A stretch of DNA of 64,000 nt from Pseudogymnoascus destructans (Eukaryota > Ascomycota > Leotiomycetes > Thelebolales > Thelebolaceae): the NCBI RefSeq assembly GCF_001641265.1, contig NW_020167533.1:992001-1056000 (forward strand). The letters run 5' to 3'. Shown here one piece after another: positions 35,937 through 47,760 of the stretch. Below the pieces are notes generated by a model. That model was not told where the DNA came from. It made no database searches and saw only the letters and a list, made by a program, of their open reading frames with translations. Both the position numbers and the translations under genes were made by a program. How positions within the stretch are numbered: position 1 is the first letter of the stretch; the number at the start of each line of letters is the position of its first letter.

Positions 35937-36151
35937 AGGGAGACAAATGAACAGCTGGGAAAAACTGACTTAATTGGTTCCGCCTCGGAGTTTATTGATC
36001 AAAAGCTCTATCGATGTCTCCTACTTTTGTAGCTAGAATAATCCGACTTTACCATCCCAAGCAAACACGGGCTGAATGTTACTTTGGACTATCTCTCCCG
36101 ACCAACACCTCTCCTTAGCAGGCTGCCTCTCTTTGTTCATCTTCGTTGCTT

Positions 36152-37755
36152 TTAGACTGGAGGATTGTTGATTGTGATGATCATCAGGCGATATCTCGTC
36201 ATCTGCACTATCATCCGTCTCGTTGCCCTGTCCCTCCTTTCCCACATCCCCGTTCCAATTTTTTTGCGTACTTGCTCATCACTCATAACTCGCGTCATGA
36301 CGATGAATGTGAATCGGAGAGGCACGTGTCGTTCCACGGCTTTGGCAAAATCCAGACAGCCCCTGCAAGGAGCACGATCTACGTAGATTGTGCGCTTGAT
36401 GAGAGGCTCCGTGGGCACAAGGTGCCTTGAAGACTGGTGTCGAGCGCAACAACAACGAGCTGCTTTTCAACATGTGAGAAGCAAACCTGGCCAAGAGGGT
36501 TTTCTTTGTCGTAGTTGTGATATCTTGGCTCCAGGCCGAGATGTGCAGACAATTCTCTGACCTTATCCGTATAGTTCCTATTATTAATTATACTCAAATC
36601 TTGCCAGCGTGCCTCTTTGTTTGTCGAAAATGCGTCCTGTAGCCACGATATGTCCGCATCTGCGATTTCCTCACCCCTCCAGCCACTTCGAGTAAAAACC
36701 CGCCTTAGGGAAAACACAGTCCGATCTAGAAATCCCACAGTCTTCTGCAGTGCCCCTAGAACAGGAATAACTGCCACTGGCCGGTATACGACAGCTGTTT
36801 GCGCGTGACCAAGAGTCAGATACTCAGGAGGGGGTCTTGAGAATAAGTTGGATGCAAAGCGCAGAATTTCAGGGTTTTCCTGCAGCGTTTTTGCCTCCTC
36901 TCCATCATCGAGACGGCAATAAACAAGTCCGAGCCACTCTCGGCCGTAAGGTGAAGCTCTTCTTCCCTCGAAGATATTCTCTGGCCCTCTTGCACATCTT
37001 CCAGGACTTCTTCGGGGCCGCCGTGATCCTGGTCCCCGGAGTGGATGGGCTCTTCAGCTGTACTCTCTTGTTCGCCTTCTTCGGCTTCGCTTCCTCCTTC
37101 ATACTCCTCAGAGCACAAATCTTCCATATATGCAGTCTCCCATCTTCGCCTCTCGACAACCCAAATTCCCTTACGACCCTTGACGGCCGGATGTTCGTCA
37201 CCCGCAAACAGAAGCCTGAATCGTTTCCCTGGATCACAATCTGGATGGAACACGCATGTCGATATCCGCTGTATTTCTCGGGCGTGACATGAGATGTATT
37301 TTTGTCTCCATGCAGAATGGGCATGCAACCCCAATGATGTCTTCGTCCCAGTATGTCGCTATTGCAATATATTGCTTTTCATTGGCGGTAGAATCTCCAG
37401 TAGCAAGAGGCTCGACTGCTGCGATTTCATGAAAAATCTCCGCCTCCGTTCTCACTGGTCCGTTATCCTCGAATATATCATCTCCATCCCCTCCTGCCCG
37501 CTCAGCCGATAGTCCTGCAGCACCCTCGTGTCTTTTGCGCTTGGGAAGTGATGTCGGCGTCGCCGGAGCCCAGGTATCTCTCCCACTTTTCCTTGAGGTA
37601 TTTGCCGTTGGTGTTAGAGGCTCTGATTTCAACATTGGCGTCTTATGTGGAGAGGCATAACTTCTGCTGTCTTCATGGTGCCGATGCGCCTGCCGAAGTG
37701 AGGATTGGGTCTTTCGCGGTGGCGTCACGGGAGGCTCCATTGTGAAGCTGTTCAC
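36152..37755 (-). pseudogene. Broken DYW-like/deaminase-fold gene
   Basis: Read on the minus strand, the pieces suggest a fungal deaminase-superfamily protein. An N-terminal Ser/Pro/Lys region is followed by a putative zinc-binding ACPFC segment, an acidic stretch, then LVYCRLDDGEEAKTLQ, PPPEYLTLGHAQTAVV, FTRSGWRGEEI and INNRNYTDKV. Deaminase-type metal motifs follow: HVE at 36469-36474 and PCRGC near 36355-36370. The pieces lie in different frames: start frame to about 37300, a second to about 37000, back to the first to about 36430, and a third to the stop at 36152. I find no convincing GT-AG pair to join them, so I call a pseudogene. Unusual introns or assembly errors remain possible. The substrate is unknown; the family includes nucleic-acid deaminases. 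Confidence 0.5.
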
Positions 37756-38842
37756 GGCGTTCGTGATGCTGACTGGGATTTGATGTGATGCGGAGGTTCG
37801 GTCCTTCGTGAAAACTTCGCGATGAGTGAAGGAAAATTAATAACAACCGAGAATTGGAACTGAATCCGCTTTGAGGTGATGCTTGATGAATCAAGTCGAG
37901 TGAAATTGAATCGACGAGAATTACAGACAGTGCCGTATTGAAGTGGATGCTTCAACATATAAGCTTGACAGAACGTATGAAAAACGAGAGAAGCTTATAA
38001 CGAAGCCATGTGAAAAATAAGAGAGCAATGGAGACAATTCACGCGTAGGAGCTTGACGTGAAATAGAAAATGAAGGCCAGGTTAAAGCTTTGCTTGGAAC
38101 CTGGGGTCTGCACAACATATGAAAGGGCAGGCTATCCTCAGAGAGAGATTTCTGGACAACAGGAGAGACACAGGGCTAGACGCAGTCGAAGCCGAGTAGA
38201 TGGCGTCGCGTAGTAAAAATTGAAACGGGGACGTCAAGATGAAATAGGAGAATGAAGGAAAGCTCGATAGGAAGTAAAGGACTGGAAAAGAGATTGAGCA
38301 AATGCTTTCGTTGGGTGTTATATCGAAGACAGGAAGGACAAATCGTTGATGTATGTGCTGTAACTTCAAAGTGCGCCGGTGAGCATGCCAGTGAGCTTCG
38401 GAATACTCGCGAAACGTATTCACAATGTGATTGTAGGAAAATGTAAAGTGTATTCAAGGAAAGCCACAGTGGTTGGTGTGGGGGTTGTAAGATCGAAGCA
38501 GGCGAATGAATATGCCACTGCGCAGCACAATGCTAGCGGAATATACTGACAATGTGATTGTGTTTTGGAAAGAAATGTAAGAGTACCAACGAAATGTAAG
38601 AGTACCCAAGGAAAACCACAATCCCGTATCATGTCACAGCTCACAATAGAAAATCAGAAAATTAAAAAGAGGTCACAAGCCAGTAAGGGTATCATATTTC
38701 ATGGTCGTCAGAGCTTTCCATTTCATGATATGTGAAGTACACCTGCGACCCAGATACGCGGTCCACAATGCTATAAACTCCTTTTCATCCCATGCCCGAA
38801 AGCGCACCGAGTTCCAAGTCCAATTCAGAGTGAGCCGAGAAT
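37756..38842. other. Gene-free stretch between deaminase relic and eS19
   Basis: No conserved frame is visible. A ~70-bp segment near 38405-38475 is repeated in diverged form at about 38540-38625 (shared ACAATGTGATTGT and CAAGGAAA), and within the second copy GAAATGTAAGAGTACC is duplicated with a 19-bp period (38572-38606). Confidence 0.5.
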
Positions 38843-39716
38843 TTACTCATCATCATCCTCCTCCTCAGCCTCAAGGGTGGTCTGGGCGATACCTATTTCA
38901 CATTAACATCATACACCCCGTGACGAGTATGCAAGAAAACTTACGGTCCAAATCACGCTGGCCGGACTGGGTGATCCTGCGGCCTCCCTTGTCCTCATCC
39001 TGCTCGAGGACACCGATCTTCTCAAGGGACTGCATGACCTTGCGGTCAACGGAGCCGGAAGCATCGACGTGGTGGGATGGGCGCGAGCCACGGTTGCGGG
39101 TGGAGCCGTGGACCTTGCGAAGACGGCCGACACCGACGGTCTTGCGGAGGTAGACGTGGCGGGCGATGGACGCGGCGCGGACGTAGTACCAGTCGATCGA
39201 CTGCGGTGGGAGCTCCTTGGCGGCGCCGGTCTTGACCGTGTCGACCCAACCTGCGATATTGCATTAGCCAGTGCTCAATTGAAAAGAACTTCGTTACCGC
39301 CTCCTGCTGTTACGACAGAGGGGTGGGAAGACAAAATACGTACCTGGGATAGGGAGCTTTCCCTGTCTCTTCAAGAAAGCAGAGTATGCGTTGATGAACT
39401 TTTGCGCCTGCATCACAACCTCGAATCAGCATCATTCCGTCAACAGAAGTCATTCCGACTCCCTCGCGCCTGCCCGATTCTTCATTCCCAATTGTGTATA
39501 TGTATGTATGTTCCTATATCCTGGCCGTCGTCGCAATCTCATCCTCGACGCATGGTAGTTGATCCCTGATCTTCTGCGCATCTCCGAGATCGAAAGTCGT
39601 GCCGTTGGATTTCGTGAGAAGTCTCGAGAGGTCGAGGCCAGGAGAGCGCCCATTCAGGGCGTGGAGTGTCGGAGAGTACCTACATCAACATCGCGGACAG
39701 AGACACCTCCAGTCAT
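38843..39716 (-). CDS. rps19: Cytosolic 40S ribosomal protein eS19
   Basis: eS19 is a small-subunit ribosomal protein needed for 18S rRNA maturation. Four exons fit: 39716-39684, 39407-39344, 39250-38945 and 38892-38843, giving 150 residues, the usual length. Landmarks are GGVSVRDVDAQKFINAYSAF at the start, KLPIPGWVDTVKT across intron 2, WYYVRAASIARHVYLRK, and the GSRPSHHVDAS and GGRRITQSGQRDLDRI segments. The acidic end EEEDDDE is typical of fungal forms. Intron 1 follows codon 11 and is 276 nt, much longer than the other introns, which is common for ribosomal-protein genes. I looked for a box C/D snoRNA in it and found no convincing pair. Confidence 0.95.
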
Positions 39717-39868
39717 GATTGCGGTTTATATTTGAGGAGGAGAGGTTGTCGTCGAAGTGGTCGCGAGGAATGCTGAGGAAACGACGAACCTGTAATAATT
39801 TTGGGACGTTGTGTGGGCGAAATTCGCTTGTAGGTCTTGGCACGCTAAGAGGGGTTACAGTTGATAAA

Positions 39869-39915
39869 TCACGTGGCGGGCCATTAAATTAAATTTCATA
39901 TAAGGTATCACGTGA
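39869..39915. promoter_or_regulatory. Two TCACGTG sites upstream of eS19
   Basis: TCACGTG at 39869-39875 and TCACGTGA at 39908-39915 lie 153-200 bp upstream of the eS19 start codon. They match the Cbf1-type motif. The rest of 39717-40249 shows nothing I can support. Confidence 0.5.
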
Positions 39916-40249
39916 GTTTGCATGATGTTATTGATGTTGACTGCTTTTTCCTCTTCGAATTGAAGGCCTACAAATGACAAACGCCAATTAATCCAAATAA
40001 AATGTCACATATACGCAGTAAAAGTTAAGTTGTTTGGTCATAAAATCCATTATCGTGTACGCTTTGGCTTAGTTATCCTGCTGGAAGCCAGCGTCTGTGT
40101 TCCATAACTCTATGTCAGGACGCCTAATATACAGGAATTGCTTCGGGGTATCCTCATAACCATCTATTAACACAATCCCTAGCTGCATGTCCCCCCTCAT
40201 CTTACACCATTAACGCCGGCAAGACTATGTTGTCCAAGTCCTTCCTTAA

Positions 40250-42310
40250 TCAAAACGTAGGCGCCTCCTTGAGTCCCTTACAATACCTCACAAAAAGCTG
40301 ATCCATAAAATGCGCATGTCTGATCCCCTTTGGTCTCCTCTTCGCAAACTCATCAAGCGCTTCCTGTACTTCGTACCCCTCCCTCTCAATCAGGTAGCAC
40401 ACGATGAAGAAGCCAGTTCTATTGAATCCATAATGGCAATGGACCGCAATGTAAAGTTCATCTCCCCAGCCTTTTGTCAGCTTTCGCTCTTTCTGCTCCT
40501 CTCGCAATCGATCAACGAAGTTGATGAACTCAGTCACTTCTTGGCTCGTCGGAGGGATCTTGGAAACTGTAGGCAGCTTGTGATATCGTATACCCCCCTT
40601 CTCCAAGCCACGCGGGTCATAAACCGGTGCTTCGTGGCTGATATCGACAACATCCTTGACCCATCTACTCCAGTCCCTCGCAAACACCTCAGGGCAGTGG
40701 TTCTCGTCCACCTCCCTTAGCGTCTTCATTGCACGGAAAATTCCTGCAATAGGCGCAGATACCGGTGCAACGGCTTGCCACTTAGCTAGGTTCTTGACGT
40801 CCCACTTGCCAGAAGTGGAAAGGAACTGTAGCTGCCAGCCAAGAGAGAGACGCTGTGTCACATGAGATCCAAGGAAATCGCAGACGAGGCCTGCGAGGAT
40901 GCGGACGCTAGCGGGCATGTAGAGAAGTGCATGGTTAGCTGGCGCTGGCAGTATCGTAGTCTTCAGTACTCTTTTCGGTTTAAGTGGCTGCGGTGGGAGG
41001 GAACCCAGTTCCTTCTGTGGGGCGTATGAATCGTCATAGATGGCTTGAACGTCGTCTGGACTCTCTGGCGTCAGTGGGGTCATAGATCCGGTATCCTCGA
41101 ACGACTCGTCTGCAAGAGTACCTAATTCTTCATCAAATGTTGCGTCCATACTAGCCCTATCGTCGCGGCTCATAGAAGAGTCAAAAGGTGCAGCAGAATC
41201 GTTAATCGCCTCGCTTCTGTCATCTGTGTCGTTTTGGACAGGGTGGGATTTTCCCATAAAACCCTCGATAATTGCGATCTCCTTCGCCTTGGTGACGTGA
41301 TCGGCTTCGCCAGCAACGAGGAAAACCGGGCAGTCAAGGCCAGCCCAGATTTCTCTGCCTGGCAGCCCGCCCTCCGCTACGCCATCGCGGTAGTTGGGAA
41401 GGCTACCAGACGCCATTCGTCTCCAGACAGGTGTCCGGCTTTGGGCATTAAACCGCAGCTGCAACACCCTGGTCTCTGTGCCGGCGGCCTCTCCCACAAA
41501 TCGTGTAACACTCGCACTATTGACCCCTCCGCGTCTGTCCCAACGCCGAAAGAGGTCGAAGATAGTCCCAGGCACCCATAAAAGCTTCTTAAATAGCTTT
41601 GTTTCTTTCTCATTCGGTGGTTCTGCCTTTGGGCATATTGCTATGAATCCCACGACATGCTCAGACAGGCCATTGTAAGACGGCGAATTCTTCGATGCAA
41701 GCAGTGCAGCTAATGAGCATCCCATGCTGTGTCCGATCAGGACGACGCCCTGTTTCGTATCCTTCTCGCGGTATTCCTCGATTATTACTTCCAGAAGCTC
41801 AGCGAGGGCGTCCGTCTTATAGGCATCCCACGACCTTGGTTCGAACGACGACCGTCCACAGCCGGGCAAGTCGATGGCGATGCATGATGATACATTAACC
41901 ATGCTTGTTAACAGTGGGTGGAATTGCGCAGCTGAGCCTCCTAACCCATGGATAAACACAAGCAGAGGCAGGGGCGCGGGGATCTTTGGTAATTTCTCGG
42001 CTTGCGTATGTTTGCGGTGGAAGACTCGGACGTTGGGATATGTAAATCGGCTTGTTGTGAAAGACTTGAGTTTAGAATGTTTCCTGAGCAAGCCTGGATC
42101 TAATTCCTCTGCGTCTAGTAACTGTTAGCATGGTTCGGGGTCATACAACTGTCAATGTATCTCACCTAAAATAAGCTCCTGGGGTTGAGGAGGAGGAGCC
42201 ACAGATGAGCGCCTCTGTGGCACCTCGATGCTCTTGTTGTTTCTCAGGCGCCATATATACCACAATGCTCCTGCGGCACCGCACAGCCCAGTAATTTGCA
42301 GTATCCCCAT
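40250..42310 (-). CDS. Membrane-anchored alpha/beta-hydrolase fused to a capping-type dual-specificity phosphatase
   Basis: The protein has two enzyme domains. Exons I infer are 42310-42166 and 42114-40250, joined in phase 1, for 669 residues. Residues 1-22 form a hydrophobic N-terminal anchor. The alpha/beta-hydrolase domain shows the oxyanion motif HGLGG at 104-108 and nucleophile elbow GHSMG with Ser178. DCPVFLVAGEADHVTKAKE carries the probable acid. A disordered acidic segment follows at about 340-430. The C-terminal domain carries HCHYGFNRTG, a CX5R active site (Cys608, Arg614). It resembles the RNA 5'-triphosphatase/DUSP11 (PIR1) family more than ordinary protein tyrosine phosphatases. 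Substrates are unknown. Fungal capping normally uses a metal-dependent Cet1-type enzyme, so a capping role is unlikely. Confidence 0.82.
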
Positions 42311-43337
42311 GATGCTTGGTCGGCTTTGGCAGCCGCCTGCGGAAACTTCAGCTGTTGAAAAGTGACTGCAGCCTCGTTCTTGGCTTGCTTGCGCGCTCCG
42401 TTGCCGTAGTAGAGCTGCTCAGCGCGAGTTGTCGAGTGGAAAAGTTGGTACGATATCAACAACGGAAAGAGCAACCGTTAAGAGAATACCGAGAACCTTG
42501 CTGCCAGGTCGTTACCTTTTATCCGATACGGGTATACAAGGCACGGGGCAAGATATCGCTCATGTCGCGCGGGCACACAAAATACGACCAGGCCGAGGTG
42601 ACGCACACAGCTGAAGTACCTTGTTTAAAAATCGGCCCAGCCAGCGCTCAAAATTTGACAGGAATTATTCAATTAATCAGACTCGGGCCATGGCAAGAGT
42701 TACATATAACTCTCTGGAAATGGTGGTATTTAAAAGCCAAAATGAGTGTTTGAGTGTTGTCTTATGGAAATGTATCATCCCTTGGCCACCAGTGGTTGTT
42801 GGTGCTTGTACGCCCTGCGCCTCGTGCATATTGTTTTGCTTGTGCCCAACGGCAGGACATCGTGGATTCGGGGCATCACATCATTGGTTGGGTACGGAAC
42901 TTGACCGCCCGCGTCTTTTATTCTGCCGGTGGTTTCTGACGTTGGAATACAAAGCATTTATTTTGCCCTGGTGGTGAGCTTCCCTCATGGACGTGCAAGA
43001 TATAGCATAAGTTACAGACCTCTAATACCTCACCAGGGCTGATAAGGCTAGGAATAATATCACCGATCCACTTATAGGGAGCACCCGGTCGGCAATCAAA
43101 CCAACCAAAAACTACAATGATCTTGTGCCTGTGTGGATCGCCGCGCTTAAGCTCCAACGGCACCGTGTTCCATTAGCCGCGATCGCCACATCGCCCCAGC
43201 GGCGGTGGCTGATGCAACCGATAAGGCCACCTTAGCTCAGGGTCACCACAAGAGCACCCACTTTCTATACAAACTGATACATAACCTATGACACCTAGCT
43301 ATTTCCCAACTTAACCAAGCTGAGCATCTTGATCGCA
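42311..43337. promoter_or_regulatory. 1-kb divergent intergenic region
   Basis: This region lies between the start codons of the hydrolase-phosphatase (minus) and the E2 enzyme (plus) and should hold both promoters. The open frames in it do not resemble proteins, and I see no repeat or RNA gene. Confidence 0.4.
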
Positions 43338-44465
43338 ATGGCCACGAAAGGCATCAACTCCAAGTCACCTACCATCCGCCGTATCCGTAAGCGCCCTCCT
43401 TCTGTGCCCCCACTCGCCCCCAAGGCGGCTAAGTTCCCTCCTAACCGTGCTTAATCTACAGTCCGCGAAGCCGCTGAACTCTCCTCGACGCCCTCTCCCG
43501 ACTTCCACGCCCTCCCTACAGAAACAGACCTCTTCACGTGGCACTTCACACTCCGCGGTCCGCCCACCTCCGTATACTCCTCGGGAATTTACCATGGCCG
43601 CATCGTCCTCCCACCCACCTACCCTCTCCGCCCACCGTCCTTCCGCTTCCTCACCCCAAGCGGCCGCTTCGAGGTGAACCGCGAGATCTGTCTCAGCATC
43701 AGCGGCCACCATGAGGAGACATGGATGCCCGCGTGGGGTGTGAGAACGGCCCTTGTCGCGCTGCGGTCATTCTTAGAGACGCCAGCCGCGGGGCAGGTTG
43801 GGGGTTTGGACACGACGGATGCGACGCGCCGGCAGCTCGCTGACCAGTCGAGAGGGTGGGCGTGCCAGGGATGCGGGAAGACGAACGTGGAGATATTACA
43901 GGAGAATGAGGAAGCAGCAAAGGCGTTAGAAGCAGAGGGGAAGGCGAGGCAGGAGGACACGGTACCAGATGAGCTGAAGCTGGGATATAGGGAGGATATC
44001 GAGAAGGGGTCGGGGAAACCACAAGATGATAGCGCGGAGGCTAGCAGCGCGTCGAAGAGTCAAACCGCAGCCGATGAAAGGATGGGAGACACAGAGGCGG
44101 AACTAGCGGAGGGATTTGTACAAACTGCTCCTCTCATACCAGTCGATGCTCCAACTTTCACTCCACCACCTCAGTGGCAACCACAATACGCCGCCGGACA
44201 ACCAGGACAAGCCGTACCCACGCCTACAAGCGCAGCACCTGCTTACGCCCATGGACCCGCTCCAGTCCATCACCACCAACCCGATTTCCACGCTATAGCA
44301 CATGGCCATGCGTGGCCTCAGCAACAAATGCAACGAATGCAACAGGTCCGACGAAATCAGCCTGACTGGTCGAACGAGGGCGTGCCACTATGGGTCGACC
44401 GCGCGATCCTGGGCGTCGTAACTGCGCTAGTCGTCATGCTGCTAAAAATTGTCCTTGAGTTGTAG
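43338..44465 (+). CDS. ubc6: ER-anchored ubiquitin-conjugating enzyme E2 (Ubc6/UBE2J type)
   Basis: Ubc6-type E2s sit on the cytosolic face of the ER and supply ubiquitin in ER-associated degradation. Exons I infer are 43338-43386 and 43462-44465, with a 75-nt phase-1 intron, for 350 residues. The UBC fold is at about 7-160: FTWHFTLRGPP, YHGRIVLPPTYPLRPPSFRF, and the catalytic Cys93 in REICLSIS followed by HHEETWMPAWGVRTAL. The family-typical TW.PAW block replaces the HPN motif. A Gln/Pro/His-rich linker leads to a C-terminal membrane segment at about 327-350 that ends the protein, the tail-anchored layout expected. Length is closer to UBE2J1 than to yeast Ubc6. Confidence 0.92.
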
Positions 44466-44726
44466 CGATAAGTGTTGAGGCGGGCGATTTCATTTCAGGA
44501 CCGTGTTTAGGCGTTAAGGGCGATCATATCGGTGTAGGCGCAGACGAGCGGGCATTCACGGGTGTTGATTGAACGAGTCATACGCTGTAGATAGAAATAA
44601 CAGCGTACTTTGTGTATATTGGGATATCAGATACCATTTAGAATTATTTGCGAATGCGATCATTACCATCAGCTATCTATATACGCGCTTAAAATGCATT
44701 AATCGGTGAGGTGATACACCATCCTA

Positions 44727-46110
44727 CTACCACACCTTCTTCACCCCCTCTATATCATTGACATTCAACACCGCCACCCCCTCCTCCCATAGGAACTTCC
44801 AGATCTCATTCCTCACATGCATCGGCCACGTCGGCTGATCCCAGTACCTCGCCTTCAGCCCCCTACGCTTCGCGCCGCGTATCTGCCCACGAATCGTCTC
44901 TTTCTGCTCGTCGGAGAGGTTGAAGAACCACATTTTACCGAGAACCTCTTCGAACGAGGTTGAGGCGTAAAAAGAGTTTAGAGATGTGTAGGAATCGGTG
45001 GCGCTTGTGCCGGTTGTACCTTGGCCGCCGGGGGTGGTGACGGCGGTGGTTTTTGAAGCGACACCATTGGCATCCTCGTACATGTTTTGGAGGGGAGCGT
45101 CGAAGAACGCGTCACGGTAGGTGGAGTTGGATGTAAGGACGTCAAAGGGGGTGTTCCCCGTCCCAACTACTGTGATAGGTCGCTGGTGGACAGTGGAGTT
45201 TTCCATAAATGTTAACCAGCCGCGTTCACGCAGCGGTTGTAGCTCGAGCAGTACTTCTGCCCAGGTTTGTGTGCCGTCGGTTTTGACGTCGACGAGGAGG
45301 GTCAGGGACTGGCTGGAGTCGGTGTCGAAGACGCCGTTCATTGAGCCGCTGTTGAATTCGCTCTTCGGGTTATTATCCTCTAGGATCTTTACCAATGGAT
45401 CAACGTAGAGAGATGTAAATGTGCGGTTGTCGGTCAAGGAGGCGGTGTTGTGTCCTATGAAGAGGGTTTCCACTGAGGGGAACAGCCACACGTCTGCTTC
45501 GACGCTGATGCAGCCTGCGTGCAGCGCGGAGAAAAGGGGGACGGTGCGCCAATAGTCATTGTGAGAGTGACAAGGGATTGGCTGCACGTCGCGGAGGAAG
45601 TCGGTCGGGTACCAGGAGAGGCCTTCGCTCGTGGTGCCGGGAGCACCCCAGCGTGAGAGTGGGTTGGACATCGGGCCTGTGAAAGACGCGGCAACGAGGA
45701 AGCAGAGATTAGAGATGATGAGGAAAATGCTTTGTACTCGTTAGAATTTAGTCAGACATGTCTTAGGGGCAACCATACAAAATTCCCCATACTAGCTTCC
45801 TCCCGCTCGCTTTCTTCGTCGGCTTCGATTTCAGGCCCTTGGCTGCCAGGGGGCTGGCGGCATCATCATCATCATCACCCACTTTCGCATACCCAGCTGA
45901 GGAGCCCCGCCGTTTATTTAACGGCCATAGAGGCCATCGGCTGCTCCGTTTCTTCTCGTCTTCGACAGCCTCCTTTGTCACTGGCCCAGCTTCGAGGCGC
46001 TCGAATTCGGCCTCGCGAATATCTCTCAACGGGATATCTAAGTTCTCATCGTCGGTGAATTCGCCAGTCGAGATCCGGTGACCGGCAGATGAAGGTCCGG
46101 CTTCTGACAT
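44727..46110 (-). CDS. aim6: AIM6-like PLC-type phosphodiesterase domain protein
   Basis: AIM6 (altered inheritance of mitochondria 6) homologues are fungal proteins with a PLC-like phosphodiesterase fold; the reaction is unknown. Exons I infer are 46110-45779 and 45729-44727, joined in phase 2, for 444 residues. The first ~100 residues are polar. A single membrane segment (about 104-126, VWGIFIFLIISNLCFLVAAS) is created by the splice. The lumenal domain begins with PIPCHSHNDYWRTVPLFSAL, whose HSHNDY block is the family hallmark, followed by GCISVEADVWLF, TLFIGHN and LLVDVKTDG. Together these supply His/Glu/Asp residues placed as in metal-dependent PLC-like enzymes. A C-terminal ARYWDQPTWP segment completes the family pattern. 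Confidence 0.88.
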
Positions 46111-46476
46111 AATAAAAAGCGCTCGATTGCGCCGAGAAGCGTCGTCTTGTGACGATGTCCCGTCTTAAGTTGTAGTCGCTGTATCTCCAGACTCGGGTCG
46201 TGGCACAATCAAATGCCAGCAATTGAAATACCACAGACCATATCTCTAATTTTAAGAAGGTGCAAGTTGGACAATCGCACTTGATGTGCAAACGTCAACT
46301 TCAGTCGCGCCTTCGAAGTTCTAGAGATAGTAAGTCCCACAAGGCTGAGACCCACACGGGAAAGTCGGCCAGCCACGCCAAAAACGGCGCCGAGAGATCT
46401 AATCGACCACCCTGATAAAATTCAATCTCAGCCTTCGCCATTCACCGTTGCAACTACCATCTTGCAAATTCCAAAA
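46111..46476. promoter_or_regulatory. Divergent promoter region, aim6 / CCDC137-like
   Basis: This 366-bp stretch separates two start codons on opposite strands. No specific motif is evident. Confidence 0.4.
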
Positions 46477-47508
46477 ATGCCGAAGAAACACAAGCGCAGT
46501 AAAGCTGAGGATGACGGTCTAACGTGAGCTGCTCTGTTTTTCTCTGCCTATCACAATACTAATGAGTGCAGCGCCGATCTCCCTCCATCCGAAGTCGCAA
46601 AACCTCTCGCCGTTGCTAGAGGCGCAAAATCAAATGGCATATTCAGCTCGGATAGCGCACCAGCGCGGAAGCCAAACAAGAGGAAGCGCAGAGATGATGC
46701 GGATGATACTCCGAGAGCGTTCGCGCGCCTGATGATGTTTCAGCAGGGCAAGAGGCTCCCTTCAGGTCTCGATGATGGCATAAAGCCGACGAAAAAGCAA
46801 AAGCAGGCTGCGGCGGCAGCAGAGAAGGGGAATAAGCCACAAGCACCCAAGGTTGATCCTGAACAGGTTGAGATACCAAGGATTAAGCCAGGAGAGAAGA
46901 TGTCAGAGTTCTCCGCTAGGGTGGACGCTGCACTTCCGATTTCTGGATTGATAAATAAGACTGGGAAGGACGGCAAAGATCCATTAGGGTTGAAGGTGGG
47001 GCGAACCAAGACGGAAAAGAGAATGCATAGAATGTATGCGGAATGGCGCGAACAGGAGCAAAAGATACAGGATAAACGACAGGAGGCCATGGAGTTGGCT
47101 GAGGAAGAGGAGCTGGACGACGAGGGAAGAGTGAAGTGGAAACTTGACTCCGAAGATACTGTCCAAACCGGGAAGAAAAAGAATGGGAAGGGTAAAAAGA
47201 AGAAGGCGATTGGAGAGATTGATGACGGAAACGATGACCCATGGGCAATATTGAAGAAAACGAGGAATGAAGGCCCGAACAGAATCAGCGATGTTTACCA
47301 AGCGCCGCCAACCTTTACAAAGATACCCAAGGAGAAATTCAAGGTTAGAGGGGCAAGAGTGGAGGTCGAGGATGTGCCGAAAGCGTCAGGAAGTTTGAGG
47401 AGGAGGGAGGAGTTGGGTGAGGTGAGACAGAGTGTTGTTGAAGGGTACAGGCAAATGATGAAGGAAAACCGCGAGGCGGCGGCTCTGAGGGGTAGTATGA
47501 AGGACTGA
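46477..47508 (+). CDS. CCDC137-like nucleolar protein
   Basis: This very basic, Lys/Glu-rich 327-residue protein resembles the CCDC137 family of nucleolar/ribosome-biogenesis-associated proteins. Exons I infer are 46477-46523 and 46572-47508; the short intron joins in phase 2. It starts MPKKHKRSK, contains RKPNKRKRR as a likely nuclear signal, and has a central coiled segment (RTKTEKRMHRMYAEWREQEQ). The best family evidence is DDPWAILKKTR followed by QAPPTFTKIPKEKFKVRG at about 233-270. Its exact function in fungi is not known to me. A direct assignment to a named yeast gene is not justified. Confidence 0.7.
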
Positions 47509-47752
47509 AAGGCAGATTCAAAACATAGAAATTATTGGGTCAGGGCAAATATCTACTTCCAGTTATTCGATCGCAAACTTAGGTGTTCCTGTAATATTTT
47601 GTTGTAGAGTCTGTCCAGCACTGAGAATTAAAATCGATTACCCAGATGTCCTATTCATACTTGTAGGCCATTTTCCTAGATTGTAAGGATCCATTATTGA
47701 TATCATCTTCATATCATCTTCATATCTCTCATAATGATGGTAAATCAACATG

Positions 47753-47760
47753 TCACGTGA
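47753..47760. promoter_or_regulatory. TCACGTGA site upstream of the TFIIIC subunit
   Basis: The octamer lies 180 bp upstream of the TFIIIC subunit start codon, in a 430-bp intergenic region with no other visible feature. It matches the Cbf1-type motif found upstream of uL15m and eS19. Confidence 0.45.

Noticed and set aside
39408..39683. Box C/D snoRNA in the long first intron of eS19
   Set aside because: Ribosomal-protein introns often host snoRNAs, but I found no RTGATGA near the 5' side paired with a CTGA near the 3' side at suitable spacing.
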